From: Mauremys mutica
Taxonomy: Eukaryota > Chordata > Testudines > Geoemydidae
Assembly: GCF_020497125.1 (NCBI RefSeq)
Contig: NC_059076.1
Span: 14,437,951 to 14,501,950, forward strand
Length of the DNA: 64,000 bases
Direction: 5' to 3'
The translations under genes were made by a program, and so were the position numbers. This document shows, piece after piece, positions 49,401 through 55,844 of this stretch. Numbering within the stretch: position 1 is the first letter of the stretch; the number at the start of each line of letters is the position of its first letter. Below the pieces are notes generated by a model, which saw only the letters and a list, made by a program, of their open reading frames with translations, ran no database searches and had not been told where the DNA came from.

Positions 49401-51936
49401 TACAACCCTTTCCAAGCAGGGTAAAGAAAGATGATGAAAATAGGGGTAAAAAGCAAGACTGTAACAGGATGGTCTGCCCCCTTTAAGGTAGTGGGGACAC
49501 AGAGCCAGCTAGTGCTGTTAAATTAATTATATATCACTGGTTTCTCCTGTTAGTCCTTTCTTCACTGCTACTGAATTTTCACTGCGATCAAAAGACTGAT
49601 GTAAGATAAGAGGTGAAATTCTGCCTCTATAGAAGTAGTGTGTCTATTAGGTAGAATGAAAATAATATTGTAGCTGAGCAACTGGCTGCATTCCATATAT
49701 TTGCTAGGAATGACGGTTTTCTTTATGCCGAGATGTAGATGTACTTCTTGTAGTCACACTGTAAATGAAGGGTACAAAAACTGATTTTAACCTATTTTTT
49801 AAATTTTGTTAGGGAAGACCTGGATCCTTTTTCTCCCTCTCATTTTTAAGGTATACACGTTATTTTTGCTTGAGGAGGAAAAGCTGTGATTTTTTTTGGT
49901 GAGGTTCTTTGTGGTTTTCATGTAATTTCTTATTGTTTTAATGATGATATTTGAACCAAAGAAAGAATGTGCCTTGTCTTATGAAAATAGATACCCTCTC
50001 TAAGCAAGAATCCTAAGCCCGCTCTAAGGAATACTGAAAGACGTGTTCGTCAGGAAGTTTGGGCAACTTAATCCTAGCCAGCGATGATATTGCTATAAAT
50101 GATACTTGGTAGAAGCTATTAAAGGGGATTGATTCGAGAAAGATATCCATAGCTAACGGCATGCGTTTTAAAAATGGTATCTAACGTTAGGCAACTAAAT
50201 CCTTATTTCATCATATAAATAAGTGGACTGACTTTCAGAAGTGAATGAGAATGGAGCATGGTTAGAACTTACATTTGAAAAACTGAATCTAGGCCTTTAG
50301 CATGGTGGATCCCACTGAAAAATAACCAACCTCTGAGATGGAATTGTAAGCAGAAGCTTTTCAGAATTTTGATAGTGCAAAAGAGTTAGATGAGTTATGG
50401 GGAGTAGTGCTGAGGCGCTGTGGTCTACTGATTGGGCACTCAACTGCAGAATCTATGAGCTATTTACAGGTTTCAGAGTAGCAGCCGTGTTAGTCTGTAT
50501 CCGCAAAAAGAACAGGAGTATTTGTGGCACCTTAGAGACTAACACATTTATTTGAGCATAAACTTTTGTGGGCTAGAGCCCACTTCATCAGATGCATAGA
50601 ATGGAACATATAGTAAGAAGATATATCTACATACAGAGAACATGAAAAGGTGGAAGTAGCCATACCAACTCTAAGAGGCTATTCTTTAAGCTGAGACGGC
50701 TGCCTTTTGGATTTAGAGGTGTGACGCTGTTGTTTTTATTTATGAATCCAGAAAGAAGGTATTCAGTGGCAAAAGGAATTCCACAAGGTACTGTGGCTAT
50801 AACTTTATATAATGCCTTACAATCATGATATTATTATATGAAATTTTCCTACAAAATGTAGCTACTTCTTTTGAGACATGTCAATTCACAAGCTTGGTTC
50901 CTTCAAATTCTAGGATATTAGAACTTGTTTCTAGTGATTCAGGTGCAGGGCCGGCTCCAGACACCAGCGCGCCAAGCGCGTGCTTGGGGCGGTGTGCCGC
51001 GGGAGGGCGGCAGGTGGCTCCGGTGGACCTCCCGCAGGCGTGCCTGCGGAGGGTCCGCTGGTCCCGCGGCTTCGGTGGAGCATCCGCAGACGTGCCTGCG
51101 GGAGGTCCACCGGAGCCGCGGGACCGGCGACCACCAGAGCGCCCCCTGCGGCGTGCCCCCCTGCTTGGGGTGGCACAATTCCTAGAGCCGCCCCTGTTCA
51201 GGTGGCTGTACTAGTTATAGAGAAAGATTAATTAAGATTGGAAAAGTAATCTCTTAAATTTATCTAAAAGTTTAAAATAAGCTATTCTGGGGTGGCTTGT
51301 GGGAAGGACCAAAAACTGGAGTGACTTCCACTTGATTACCCTTAATAATCTGTCTTTCCAAGGCAGGCAGATATAAGGCATTGCCATAAAGCACCATACA
51401 AAGAGTTGAGAAGCCATAAGCATTTTCCCCGCCGTGGTTCCCTTAGTTTCTGATCTCTGAGGGAAAGCACGCAAATAATTTATTCAAAAACATTTAAAGT
51501 GTAGAAAATTACTTCATTGAAGGCCAACACCATTCTCATGCCTAATAGAACTTTTTTCATATTATATTAATTTCTTTGTTTGCCTCTTGACTATATTCCT
51601 GCAGTATGATAATACAGTATTGTCCACAGTATGTAAATCAGGGGTATTCAAAAAGGGAAATGATTCAAAATGAAACCAAGATATTGGTCATTTTGAATGA
51701 GAACAAATCTCATGCTTAATATGCAGATATTTGTTCTTACTCATCACATACCTACAGCAGCAGCTGCCTTCATCTTATTTCTTACATATGTATGACTGGC
51801 TGGGTTGTCTCCTACTAAAATCACAGTGAGATGAGGTCTCCTGTTCCCAAGGGACATCCATGATTCTACATCCCTCTGGACTTCTTTATAGACTTGTTTA
51901 GCAAGCTGAGTCCCTGAGATAATGGTTGCTTCATCA
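7325..51936 (-). CDS. MTHFD2L: MTHFD2L, mitochondrial methylene-THF dehydrogenase/cyclohydrolase (partial, exons 2-8)
   Basis: Seven exons on the minus strand (51936-51752, 48517-48395, 41172-41020, 39644-39537, 25616-25524, 16489-16364, 7437-7325) splice into 900 nt of open frame (299 residues plus stop) after one leading base from the missing exon. The family oxidises 5,10-methylene-THF to methenyl-THF with NAD(P)+ and hydrolyses it to 10-formyl-THF in the mitochondrial matrix. Seen: YVRNK (catalytic Tyr/Lys pair), [35 protein letters not shown] and PGGVGPMT. The paralogue MTHFD2 is less likely: [15 protein letters not shown] and the short C-terminus ending KKLIY fit MTHFD2L as I know it. 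The human protein is about 347 residues, so roughly 48 N-terminal residues (presequence) are missing. No disabling change is seen, so the gene looks functional. Exon numbering follows the human gene by inference. Confidence 0.96.
7730..7985. mobile_element. Harbinger-type MITE
   Basis: It follows TTA (7727-7729), starts GGCCTACACTGGAGG and ends AAGTGTAGACATG. The inverted block CAGCTACGTGAACAACGTAG and TCGATTTATCG...CGATAAATCGA inner repeats match the copies at 15718 and 41645. Confidence 0.75.
11453..11726. mobile_element. Harbinger-type MITE, diverged right end
   Basis: GGGTATGTCTACACAAGG follows TTA (11450-11452). The interior has inverted blocks (CTTATACTGGCAAAACTGAG near 11522 and CTCAGTTTTGCCAATATAGG near 11617). 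The right end, about 11726 before TAA, is uncertain. Confidence 0.55.
12438..12544. repeat. Short palindromic repeat
   Basis: The outer arms GGGGAGGTTTTCAAAAGC and AGGTTTTGAAAATCTCCCC, and the inner arms AGGAGCACAAGT and ACTTGTGCTCTTAAG, are inverted, so the whole 107 bp can fold into one stem. Likely a short non-autonomous DNA transposon. Confidence 0.6.
14027..14536. mobile_element. Compound Penelope-like tail insertion (alternating inverted tails)
   Basis: The 510-bp unit is flanked by a 12-bp duplication ATTATATTCAGA (14015-14026 and 14537-14548). Inside are a minus-oriented tail (14027 to about 14215), its inverted partner (about 14215-14400), then a shorter minus/plus pair joined at 14465 inside the stem-II palindrome. 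A short inner duplication (AGGAGTACTTGTGG twice, 14071 and 14099) sits in the first tail. Hammerhead-like segments read CCGAAGA instead of CTGATGA, so that core is lost. No coding capacity. Confidence 0.75.
14830..15022. mobile_element. Tc1/mariner (Tigger-like) MITE, 193 bp
   Basis: The ends CACCTCAACCCCGATATAAC and GTTATATCGAGGTAGAGGTG are inverted repeats flanked by TA (14828-14829, 15023-15024). Same family as 1215-1415 but in opposite internal orientation. It has a poly-C tract at about 14942. Confidence 0.85.
15718..16018. mobile_element. Harbinger-type MITE, 301 bp
   Basis: It starts GGCCTGGTCTACACTATGG after TAA and ends GTAGTGAAGACTTACCC before TTA. The interior shares the CAGCTACATGAATAACGTAG hairpin and GATAAATCGA blocks with 7730-7985 and 41645-41942. 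It lies 346 bp downstream of exon 7 on the minus strand. Confidence 0.78.
16364..16489 (-). CDS. MTHFD2L: MTHFD2L exon 7 (126 bp)
   Basis: The acceptor is TTTCAG before 16489 and the donor is CAAG|GTAAGA after 16364. It encodes [20 protein letters not shown], then [20 protein letters not shown] and Q. The [18 protein letters not shown] block is one of the best conserved segments of the family and reads closer to MTHFD2L than MTHFD2. Phase 1-1. A DIRS retrotransposon begins about 470 bp upstream in intron 6. Confidence 0.96.
16956..17305. repeat. DIRS 3' terminal repeat modules (direct and inverted)
   Basis: A module containing GGTTACTC and TTCGAGATGTGTTGCTCATA occurs forward at about 16956-17027, inverted at about 17205-17263 and again forward (variant TTCGAGTGCTTGCTCATATC) at 17269-17305. 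DIRS elements end in split inverted repeats plus an internal complementary region used to close a circular intermediate; these modules fit that role. This is inference from arrangement. Confidence 0.65.
17316..18788 (-). pseudogene. DIRS tyrosine recombinase (YR), two nonsense codons
   Basis: One frame runs from 18788 to 17316, interrupted only by stops at 17940-17942 (TAG) and 17622-17624 (TGA), both likely former Trp codons. The N-terminal SAM-like core-binding segment ([33 protein letters not shown]) is followed by the catalytic domain: RRVSELRAL supplies the first Arg, [10 protein letters not shown] the H-x-x-R pair and FASHYAL the Tyr nucleophile. In DIRS this enzyme integrates the circular cDNA. 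The first ~110 residues of the open frame overlap the C-terminal part of pol in another frame, as expected in DIRS. Confidence 0.85.
18368..20136 (-). pseudogene. DIRS pol: reverse transcriptase-RNase H, multiply frameshifted
   Basis: From 20136: [40 protein letters not shown] (first catalytic Asp) and [17 protein letters not shown] are RT motifs. The frame shifts near 19655 at an A/T homopolymer, then [11 protein letters not shown] gives the YxDD box, and it shifts back near 19190. RNase H follows ([13 protein letters not shown]; stop TAG at 19006-19008; [16 protein letters not shown] from 18981). The C-terminal [18 protein letters not shown] block (18637-18368) is typical of DIRS pol. No active product is possible. 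Confidence 0.85.
20221..22665 (-). pseudogene. DIRS Gag with Cys/His motif and long Arg/Ser-repeat domain
   Basis: The long open frame 22665-20839 (608 residues) starts with a Cys-rich segment (C14, C17, C30, H38, C43, C46: [18 protein letters not shown]). Tyr27 and Tyr33 sit where related DIRS Gags usually have His and Cys, so two metal ligands are probably lost (inference). Residues about 234-337 are an RS-rich tract ([20 protein letters not shown]). Downstream, two more frames carry the remainder: 20719-20462 ([20 protein letters not shown]) and 20493-20221. They are separated by an 8-T run at 20466-20473, probably a 1-bp expansion. It is not a host SR splicing factor: no RRM is present and the genetic context is DIRS. 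Confidence 0.8.
23225..23312 (+). repeat. CR1 LINE 3' end fragment
   Basis: GGCTGGACTAGATGACCTCT, then ACCTACATTTCTAGG and ATTCTGTGATTT form the standard CR1 3' end with its octamer-like tail. About 90 bp, 5' truncated. Confidence 0.75.
24002..24222. mobile_element. Non-autonomous hAT transposon, 221 bp
   Basis: The ends CAGGGGTTCTCAAACT and AAGTTTGAGAATCACTG are inverted repeats. The flanks CTGTAACA (23994-24001) and TTCTAACA (24223-24230) match at 6 of 8 bases as an eroded duplication. Same family as 29853-30124. Confidence 0.82.
25524..25616 (-). CDS. MTHFD2L: MTHFD2L exon 6 (93 bp)
   Basis: The acceptor is TTACAG before 25616 and the donor is CTGCAG|GTAATA after 25524. It encodes [20 protein letters not shown] followed by [11 protein letters not shown], the central part of the nucleotide-binding domain. 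Phase 1-1. It is the smallest internal coding exon here. Confidence 0.95.
29853..30124. mobile_element. Non-autonomous hAT transposon, 272 bp
   Basis: The inverted ends CAGCGGTTCTCAAACTG and AGTTTGAGAACCCCTG are flanked by a perfect 8-bp duplication TTCTAGAG (29845-29852, 30125-30132). GC-rich centre. Same family as 24002-24222. Confidence 0.9.
31541..31880. repeat. Long palindrome interrupted in one arm by a CR1 fragment
   Basis: The outer arm (about 31541-31573, core ACACAAAAGAACTTCACTTT) is repeated inverted at 31847-31879. The inner arm (about 31752-31787, core CAAAGATGTGAATACTGTTG) is repeated inverted at about 31807-31843. In the right half the arms abut; in the left half 31574-31751 of CR1-like 3' sequence (AGGTCAGACTAGATGATCAT) separates them. 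The palindrome is otherwise nearly perfect with a loop of about 20 bp. Confidence 0.85.
31574..31751 (+). repeat. CR1 LINE 3' fragment inside palindrome arm
   Basis: GAGATTCTGTGGCCTGCATT, GCAGGAGGTCAGACTAGATG and CTTAAAGTCTATGAGTC are the conserved CR1 3' UTR. It sits exactly between the two left-arm segments of the surrounding palindrome. Confidence 0.75.
33955..35940 (-). pseudogene. CR1 LINE with reverse-transcriptase remnant, 5' truncated
   Basis: On the minus strand, fragments read [20 protein letters not shown] and [13 protein letters not shown] (35260-34967), [13 protein letters not shown] and KFADDTK, the catalytic A-DD box (34937-34401), LVRPHLEYC, then [17 protein letters not shown] and [20 protein letters not shown] (34367-34041). 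This is the CR1 pol C-terminal half. Frames change and sequence is scrambled near 34940-34965. The 3' end is at about 33955 with an ATTCTGTGATTCTGTG tail. The endonuclease half is absent. Inactive. Confidence 0.88.
38554..38831 (-). repeat. CR1 LINE 3' fragment
   Basis: The minus strand encodes the CR1 pol C-terminus ([20 protein letters not shown]) followed by the 3' UTR ending at about 38554 (ATTCTATGATTCTATG tail). It is near-identical in layout to 33955-34240, but truncated 5' at 38831. Confidence 0.85.
39537..39644 (-). CDS. MTHFD2L: MTHFD2L exon 5 (108 bp)
   Basis: The acceptor is TGTAAG before 39644 and the donor is GGAG|GTATGT after 39537. The translation includes [17 protein letters not shown] and [12 protein letters not shown]. 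The GRSKNVGMP loop binds the dinucleotide. By analogy with MTHFD2, the Arg of GRS, the Asp of HTDG and the Arg of HERP position the Mg2+ and phosphate that let the mitochondrial enzymes use NAD+. All are retained. Phase 1-1. Confidence 0.95.
39645..41019 (-). other. MTHFD2L: MTHFD2L intron 4
   Basis: A 1.4 kb AT-rich intron. I see no gene or well-defined mobile element in it. Confidence 0.8.
41020..41172 (-). CDS. MTHFD2L: MTHFD2L exon 4 (153 bp)
   Basis: The acceptor is TTCCAG before 41172 and the donor is GAACAG|GTAGGA after 41020. It encodes [20 protein letters not shown], continuing [13 protein letters not shown] and ending [16 protein letters not shown] is the PROSITE-type signature of this enzyme family, and its Asp is a folate-binding residue. 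The IIKRT segment leads into the cofactor-binding domain. Phase 1-1. Confidence 0.96.
41645..41942. mobile_element. Harbinger-type MITE, 298 bp
   Basis: GGGCATGTCTACACTACCC to GCAGTGTAGACCAGGGC, flanked by TTA on both sides (41642-41644, 41943-41945). The inner blocks TCGATTTATCGCATCTAG/CTAGATGCGATAAATCGA form a hairpin. It is the reverse orientation of the 7730/15718 family. Confidence 0.87.
41946..42201. mobile_element. Second Harbinger-type MITE sharing the same TTA
   Basis: It starts GGCTATGTACGCAACC directly after the TTA that ends the previous MITE, and ends CTAGTGTAGACATAGTC before TTA (42202-42204). The interior (TTGGTGGGAAACACGCTCC) differs from the neighbour, so this is a different MITE family. 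Confidence 0.78.
42655..42980 (+). repeat. MIR/CORE-SINE-like ancient repeat
   Basis: CCCTATTTTACAGATGGGGC, AAGGCACAGAGAGGT and CAAGGTCAAAGAGCAAG correspond to the conserved part of MIR-class SINEs. The adjoining CTGCTAGGCACTGTACACA and GCTCACAATCTAAGTGC are also widespread amniote repeat phrases. Boundaries are approximate and it may be two fused old repeats. Confidence 0.6.
43030..43985 (-). repeat. L2-like LINE 3' RT fragment
   Basis: The minus strand of 43440-43540 translates to [20 protein letters not shown], resembling the conserved end of the L2 reverse transcriptase. The fragment extends to both sides and is split by the Harbinger MITE at 43553-43850. No open frame survives. Confidence 0.6.
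43553..43850. mobile_element. Harbinger-type MITE inside L2
   Basis: It starts CGGTATGGCTACATTGTGAG after TTA and ends near GCTCGTAGTGTAGATGCAGC. The GAGCTAGCGC...GCGCTAGCTC-type inner inverted repeats support a MITE. The right edge is approximate. Confidence 0.6.
43987..44201. mobile_element. Harbinger-type MITE
   Basis: GGAGGATGTCTACACTGTAG to AGTGCAGACATAGCCC, then TAA (44202-44204). The interior TATGTCGGCAGAAGAG and GGTGTGCTTTTTTCATACCC match the family at 5056-5294. Confidence 0.72.
44558..44827. mobile_element. Inverted pair of Penelope-like tails
   Basis: A minus-oriented tail (starting TTTCAGAGTAGCAGCC) is joined to a plus-oriented tail ending GGTGCCACAAGTCCTCC. A 12-bp direct repeat AGAAAGATGTTT flanks the unit (44546-44557, 44828-44839), so the pair inserted as one piece. 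The plus copy carries an intact hammerhead-like core. Confidence 0.8.
44740..44785 (+). ncRNA. Hammerhead-ribozyme-like motif in Penelope tail
   Basis: CTGATGA at 44744-44750, a perfect 6-bp helix II (GTGGGC 44752-44757, loop TGTA, GCCCAC 44762-44767), GAAA at 44768-44771, then a minimal helix III GC-TTAT-GC (44772-44779) and a UC cleavage-type dinucleotide at 44780-44781. These are the conserved hammerhead elements in the right order and spacing, and Penelope-like elements are known to carry hammerhead motifs. Helix I with the flanks is weak here (few pairs), so activity of this copy is uncertain. Confidence 0.65.
44897..44968. repeat. (AAAT)n-type microsatellite
   Basis: Imperfect runs of AAAT/AATA units, partly palindromic around ATTTTAATAAAT. 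Confidence 0.9.
46303..46463 (-). repeat. CR1 3' fragment nested in older CR1
   Basis: AATCATAGAAGATTAGGGTT and CTCAGGAGGTCATCTAGTCC are the reverse complement of the CR1 3' end, truncated at about 160 bp. It is inserted in opposite orientation into the plus-strand CR1. Confidence 0.8.
46533..47296. mobile_element. hAT-type transposon, 764 bp, nested in CR1
   Basis: The inverted ends TAAGGTCCTACCAAATTCAC and GCGAATTTGGTAGGGCCCTA are flanked by a perfect 8-bp duplication CATATGAA (46525-46532, 47297-47304). Removing it restores collinearity of the CR1. The GC-rich interior has several imperfect copies of a unit around TACTTCTGnnCnGCTGCC. No transposase. Confidence 0.88.
48395..48517 (-). CDS. 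MTHFD2L: MTHFD2L exon 3 (123 bp)
   Basis: The acceptor is TATCAG before 48517 and the donor is TTCCAG|GTAAGT after 48395. The translation begins [19 protein letters not shown] and ends [16 protein letters not shown] is a family signature whose Gln contacts folate. The exon is phase 1 at both ends. It is short and had to be read from the raw sequence. Confidence 0.95.
50471..50683 (-). mobile_element. Penelope-like element tail, truncated
   Basis: It begins TTTCAGAGTAGCAGCCGTGT and continues through CACTTCATCAGATGCATAG and ACATGAAAAGGTGGAAGTAG, stopping after CCAACTCTAAGAGGCT. On the minus strand the hammerhead-like CTGATGA (complement of 50585-50591) is intact, but the following GAAA has become AAAA. 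Confidence 0.8.
50946..51196. mobile_element. GC-rich non-autonomous hAT, 251 bp
   Basis: The inverted ends CAGGGCCGGCTCCAG and CTAGAGCCGCCCCTG are flanked by a perfect 8-bp duplication TTCAGGTG (50938-50945, 51197-51204). The interior is strongly self-complementary (CGGTGGACCTCCCGCAGG versus CCTGCGGGAGGTCCACCG). Open frames across it are artefacts of GC content. Confidence 0.92.
51752..51936 (-). CDS. MTHFD2L: MTHFD2L exon 2 (185 bp)
   Basis: The acceptor is TTATAG before 51936 and the donor is GTAG|GTATGT after 51752. The exon carries one base completing a codon begun upstream, then 61 codons from DEATIISG to AAAAV, and ends with the first base of a Gly codon (phase 1). It encodes the start of the N-terminal Rossmann-like domain, including [16 protein letters not shown] and the active-site YxxxK motif (TYVRNK) that binds folate in this family. 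The open frame runs 5' of the acceptor to an intronic ATG, but that stretch is ordinary intron and not a credible start. Confidence 0.95.
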
Positions 51937-52538
51937 CTATAAAGACAAAGATACAAATTCAAGCGTTAAAAACCTACCATCTTAAGTCAAAAATGTCACA
52001 ATCAAAATACCTAAAATACTCAGATCTCCTGTATTATATATTTACAAATGTTGGGGCCAATGGAGATCGACCTGCTGTTTGAATGATGTATAAATGATAG
52101 TATGAAGTTCAAGTGTGGCATGCCAGATGCTTTCTAAACATAAAGAAGTGGACGGTCCTGCATCCAGAGAACCCCCACACATACAAAAGGGAGCTCAGCC
52201 ACCTGTGTGGCACTGTTGCCCCACTTTCCTCAGACACCCCGCTGGCTGCATCATGTTAATGCCCAGAAGTCCATGGGATTGGGGGCAGAGCCTGGGGATA
52301 AAGTCCAAGGGAATCCGATTGGAGATATCTGCCCTTAAAACCTTCCTGTAGCTCTTCCCCCCCACACACAAAGTAGGGGATACTGCTGCTCCATACTTAG
52401 TTTAAGGCTATAACTGTCCTGTTATTTACAATATAATCCCTTTTATCAGATCTAGGTGGTGCCATTTCTTTGCTTTCCCAGAGCCTACTTGAGATAAGGC
52501 ATTTGGTGAGAACAAGCTGGTGGAAGCTCAATCTAGAT

Positions 52539-52873
52539 CAGGGATCGGCAACCTTTGGCATGTGGCCCGCCAGGGTAAGCCCTCTGGCGAGCCAGGATGG
52601 TTTGTTTACCTGCAGCGTCCACAGGTTCGGCCAATCGCAGCTCCCACTGGCCGCGGTTCGCCACTCCAGGCCAATGGGGGCTGTGAGAAGCAGTGGCCAG
52701 CACATCCCTTGGCCTGCACCACTTCCCGCAGCCCCCATTGGCCTGGAGCGGTGAACCACAGCAAGTAGGACCCGCGATCAGCCAAATCTGCAGATGCAGC
52801 AGGTAAACAAACCAGCCCAGCCCTCCAGGGGGCTTACCCTGGTGGGCCACATGCCAAAGGTTGCCGATCCCTG
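52539..52873. mobile_element. Non-autonomous hAT with long inverted repeats, 335 bp
   Basis: CAGGGATCGGCAACCTTTGG and CCAAAGGTTGCCGATCCCTG are perfect 20-bp inverted ends. A perfect 8-bp duplication ATCTAGAT flanks it (52531-52538, 52874-52881). Much of each half is complementary to the other, so the element is close to one large hairpin. No transposase. Confidence 0.93.
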
Positions 52874-53459
52874 ATCTAGATAAAAGCAGGGATGTTATTT
52901 CACAGGATGAAGCAACTCAAGGAACTGAAATCCGACAGGCGTTGGGAATGCTCCACTTACAAGAACAATTAGTTCATCAGTTTCTCCAAATTTATAAAGA
53001 TAAACATTGTTGATGCAAGATAAGATTAAAAAAATAAATAAAGCTAGGTCACAGAGTAGTTAGTTCTAAAGTCTCTCCTAAACAGGTAAGGCCTTGTCTA
53101 CACTACAAAGTTTTGTCGAAAAAGTGATATCGACGCTCAAAAAAAATCGACATAATAAAAATAGGAAAGTCATGTTCACACTAGCTCCCTGTGTCGGCAG
53201 ATCGCGTCCGCAGTGGGGGCACTATCATCGACACTGTGAACAATGCATTGTGGGTACCTATCCTACAGTCCAGCTCGACACCTTCTGTCGCTAGGTGTTG
53301 TAGGATGGCAGTGCGGATTGCGGCACATCTTGGGACCGGGCTCAATGTCCCATGGTGCATTGCTTTCTGTCCCCACACTCAATGGGCTTCCAGCTTTCTT
53401 TCATGGCATTTTTGCAATGGCCCTTCTTTTCTGTGCCCCCGGCATCTTTGTGAGAAGGG

Positions 53460-54660
53460 ATGGATCCCACCCTGCTTTCTTATGCTCTGTTAACTGCCAT
53501 GAAGACATCACAGATGGCAGTGCAGTTAACTGTGAAGTTCCTAACTGAAGAAGACTCACAGACACCTGACATGCTGCGTGATATGGATAGGAGCAACTTT
53601 AGATTGCTTTTGGCACTCACAGAACAGCTGCATAGGGTAGACTGTTGCTTTTTGGCTCGAGAAACAAGCACTGAATGGTGGGATCTTATTGTCATGCAGA
53701 TGTGGGATCACAAGCAGTGGCTACAGAACTTTTGGATGTGGAAAGCCACCTTCCTGGAACTGTGTGCGGAGCTTGTCCCCACACTCCGGTACAAAGACAC
53801 CAGAATGAGAGCTGCCCTATCGGTAGACAAACATGTGGGAATCGCTGTGTGGAAGCTACCAGTTGATCGCAAATCCATGTGGAGTGGGGAAGTTGACCAT
53901 TGGGGCTGCATTAATACAAATGTGTAGGGCAATAAATCACATCTTGCTATGAAGGACCGTGACTTTGGGAAATGTGCGTGAAATAGTGGACAGCTTTGCA
54001 GAAATGGGTTTCCCTAACTGTGGAGGGGCAATAGACGGCACACATATTCCAAATTTGGCACCAGACCACGTTGTGAAGGAGTACATCAAAAGGAAGGGGT
54101 ACTTCTCCATGGCATTGCAGGCACTTGTAGATCACTGTGGGTGTTTCACTGGCATCAACACGGGGTGGTCTGGGAAGGTGCATGACGCACACATCTTCAG
54201 GAACACCAGCCTGTACAAAAAGCAACAAGCGGGGACTTTCTTTCCAAACCAGAAGATTACAGTGGAGGTTGTTGAAATGCCCATAGTGATCCTGGGAGAC
54301 CTGGCATACCCCTTACAGACATGGCTCGTGAAACCTTACACAGGACATCTGGACAGCAGTAATGAGTGGTTCAACAGCAGGTTGAGTAGGTACCGGATGA
54401 CAGTTGAATGTGGCAGATTAAAGGCACACTGGCAATGCCTTTATGGCAGGTTAGACCTTAATGAGGATAATATTCCCATGGTCATAGCAGCGTGCTGTCC
54501 TTGCATAATCCCTGTGAAGCTAAGGGTGAAAGGTTTGCTTAGGGGTGGAGTGTTGAGGCAGACTGCTTGGCTGCTGATTTTGAGCAGCCAGATAGCAGGA
54601 CTATCAGAGGAGCCCAGAGGGGGGCAATTCAAATCACGGAGGCTTTGGGCAACACTTTGA
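53460..54660 (+). pseudogene. PIF/Harbinger DDE transposase (frameshifted)
   Basis: The first part (53460-53927) has an N-terminal block (LRYKDTRMRAALSVDKHVGI). After a frameshift near 53890 and a TGA at 53950-53952, the catalytic part follows: CGGAIDGTHIPN, YFSMALQALVDHCGCFTGIN, GKVHDAHIFRNT, ILGDLAYPLQTWLVKPYTG and RMTVECGRLKAHWQCLYGRL. These are HARBI1/PIF-type (DDE_4) motifs with candidate acidic residues in AIDG, LGDL and TVEC. It would normally cut at the terminal repeats and target TWA sites. This copy cannot make the full protein. Confidence 0.88.
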
Positions 54661-55844
54661 AAATGAGAACCAGTGATGTGCATTTCTGTGATTGGTGCTT
54701 CAACATTACATTACACGTAGTTTTCCTAGGAAGCAATGGTGACATCTGGGGCCTTACATTCCAATAAGCACATGATTAACATGCCTGTGCATGTATTGGT
54801 AGTGCCTGCTATCTCAATTTGTAGGAAACAAATAAAGATGAGTTACCATTCAAAAATTTTGCTTTATTGTACAAGAAACACCACACACAATCACACAGAG
54901 ATGCTTGGTGGGAAAGGAGGTACCAGGGAAGGGCAGACCTTCACAGCTGTGTGCAAGTCCAGCTACCATTTTGAAAGTTGTCCGACGGGGTGAAGGGGAA
55001 ACTGAGAAGTCCCAGAAAGGATGGTGTGGGCGGAGTTGGGGGGGGCATGGAAAAGAGTTCTGAATGTGGTACAGGGGAGGGCGGGCTCAGATCTGCGTAG
55101 TCTGCAGCGTTTGCTCCTCCATTACTTTAATCATCCACTTAGTTGCATCCTTAAACTCCTGATTCTCTTTTCTCTCCTGCTGTTTGGCTTCCCAGCACTC
55201 CTTGCATTCCCTTTTCTTTGCACTGGAGCAGTGCAGTACCTCCTGGAATGTCTTATTTGCTGTGTCTTGGGTGCTTTCTTATCTGGCAGAGACACTCCGC
55301 TGGGGTGTGGGGGGTGTTCCTGAAGGCCACATCTGCCAAAGCACAAGGGACAATGCATAGACGTGGGATTGCTAAATTCACACACAGCACTGAAACATTT
55401 CAGTTAAATACACTTTTTGCAACATAACAATCACTTTCTCACTGACTCTTGGCAGGCACAAATCTCTGCAAAGCATGGTGAGTGTTGGCGGGGTTGGGGG
55501 AAGTGCTCCACATGGGGAAAAGAGGACACACTCTGCAAGGGTTGTGGTGCAACCGACTAGGAAAAAAATTCCAAAATTCTCCCCCACTTCTCCACAGGCC
55601 GGGGTCATTGTAGCAGATGTCTCACTGCTAAGGGTAAGCAGGGAAACGAGGGTACATCTATTCCATGCTCATGGCTTCTGCCCTACCCCCTACACTGCTC
55701 GCCTATGTGCCACTTTGGTCCCTGCACAAGTGATTGCCGAATGGCATGGTAAAGTTTCCTACAATGGGGGCAGGAACAAAGCTGCACTGCCATGGAACTT
55801 TTAGCAGAGGATTGCCAAGTACCTCCAGGAAACTTCCCTGGAGA

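Larger units (their letters stand above)
48518..51751 (-). other. MTHFD2L: MTHFD2L intron 2
   Basis: A 3.2 kb intron containing a Penelope tail (50471-50683) and a hAT (50946-51196). 48518-50470 and 51205-51751 are AT-rich with no gene seen. Confidence 0.8.

Noticed and set aside
50925..51231. Overlapping GC-rich ORFs on both strands near exon 2, possible exon 1 of MTHFD2L
   Set aside because: They lie on the 3' side of exon 2 and within a 251-bp hAT with TTCAGGTG duplications; composition artefact.
52470..52873. GC-rich ORFs upstream of exon 2 as candidate exon 1
   Set aside because: The region is a palindromic hAT with 20-bp perfect inverted ends; no start codon followed by presequence and donor in the right phase.
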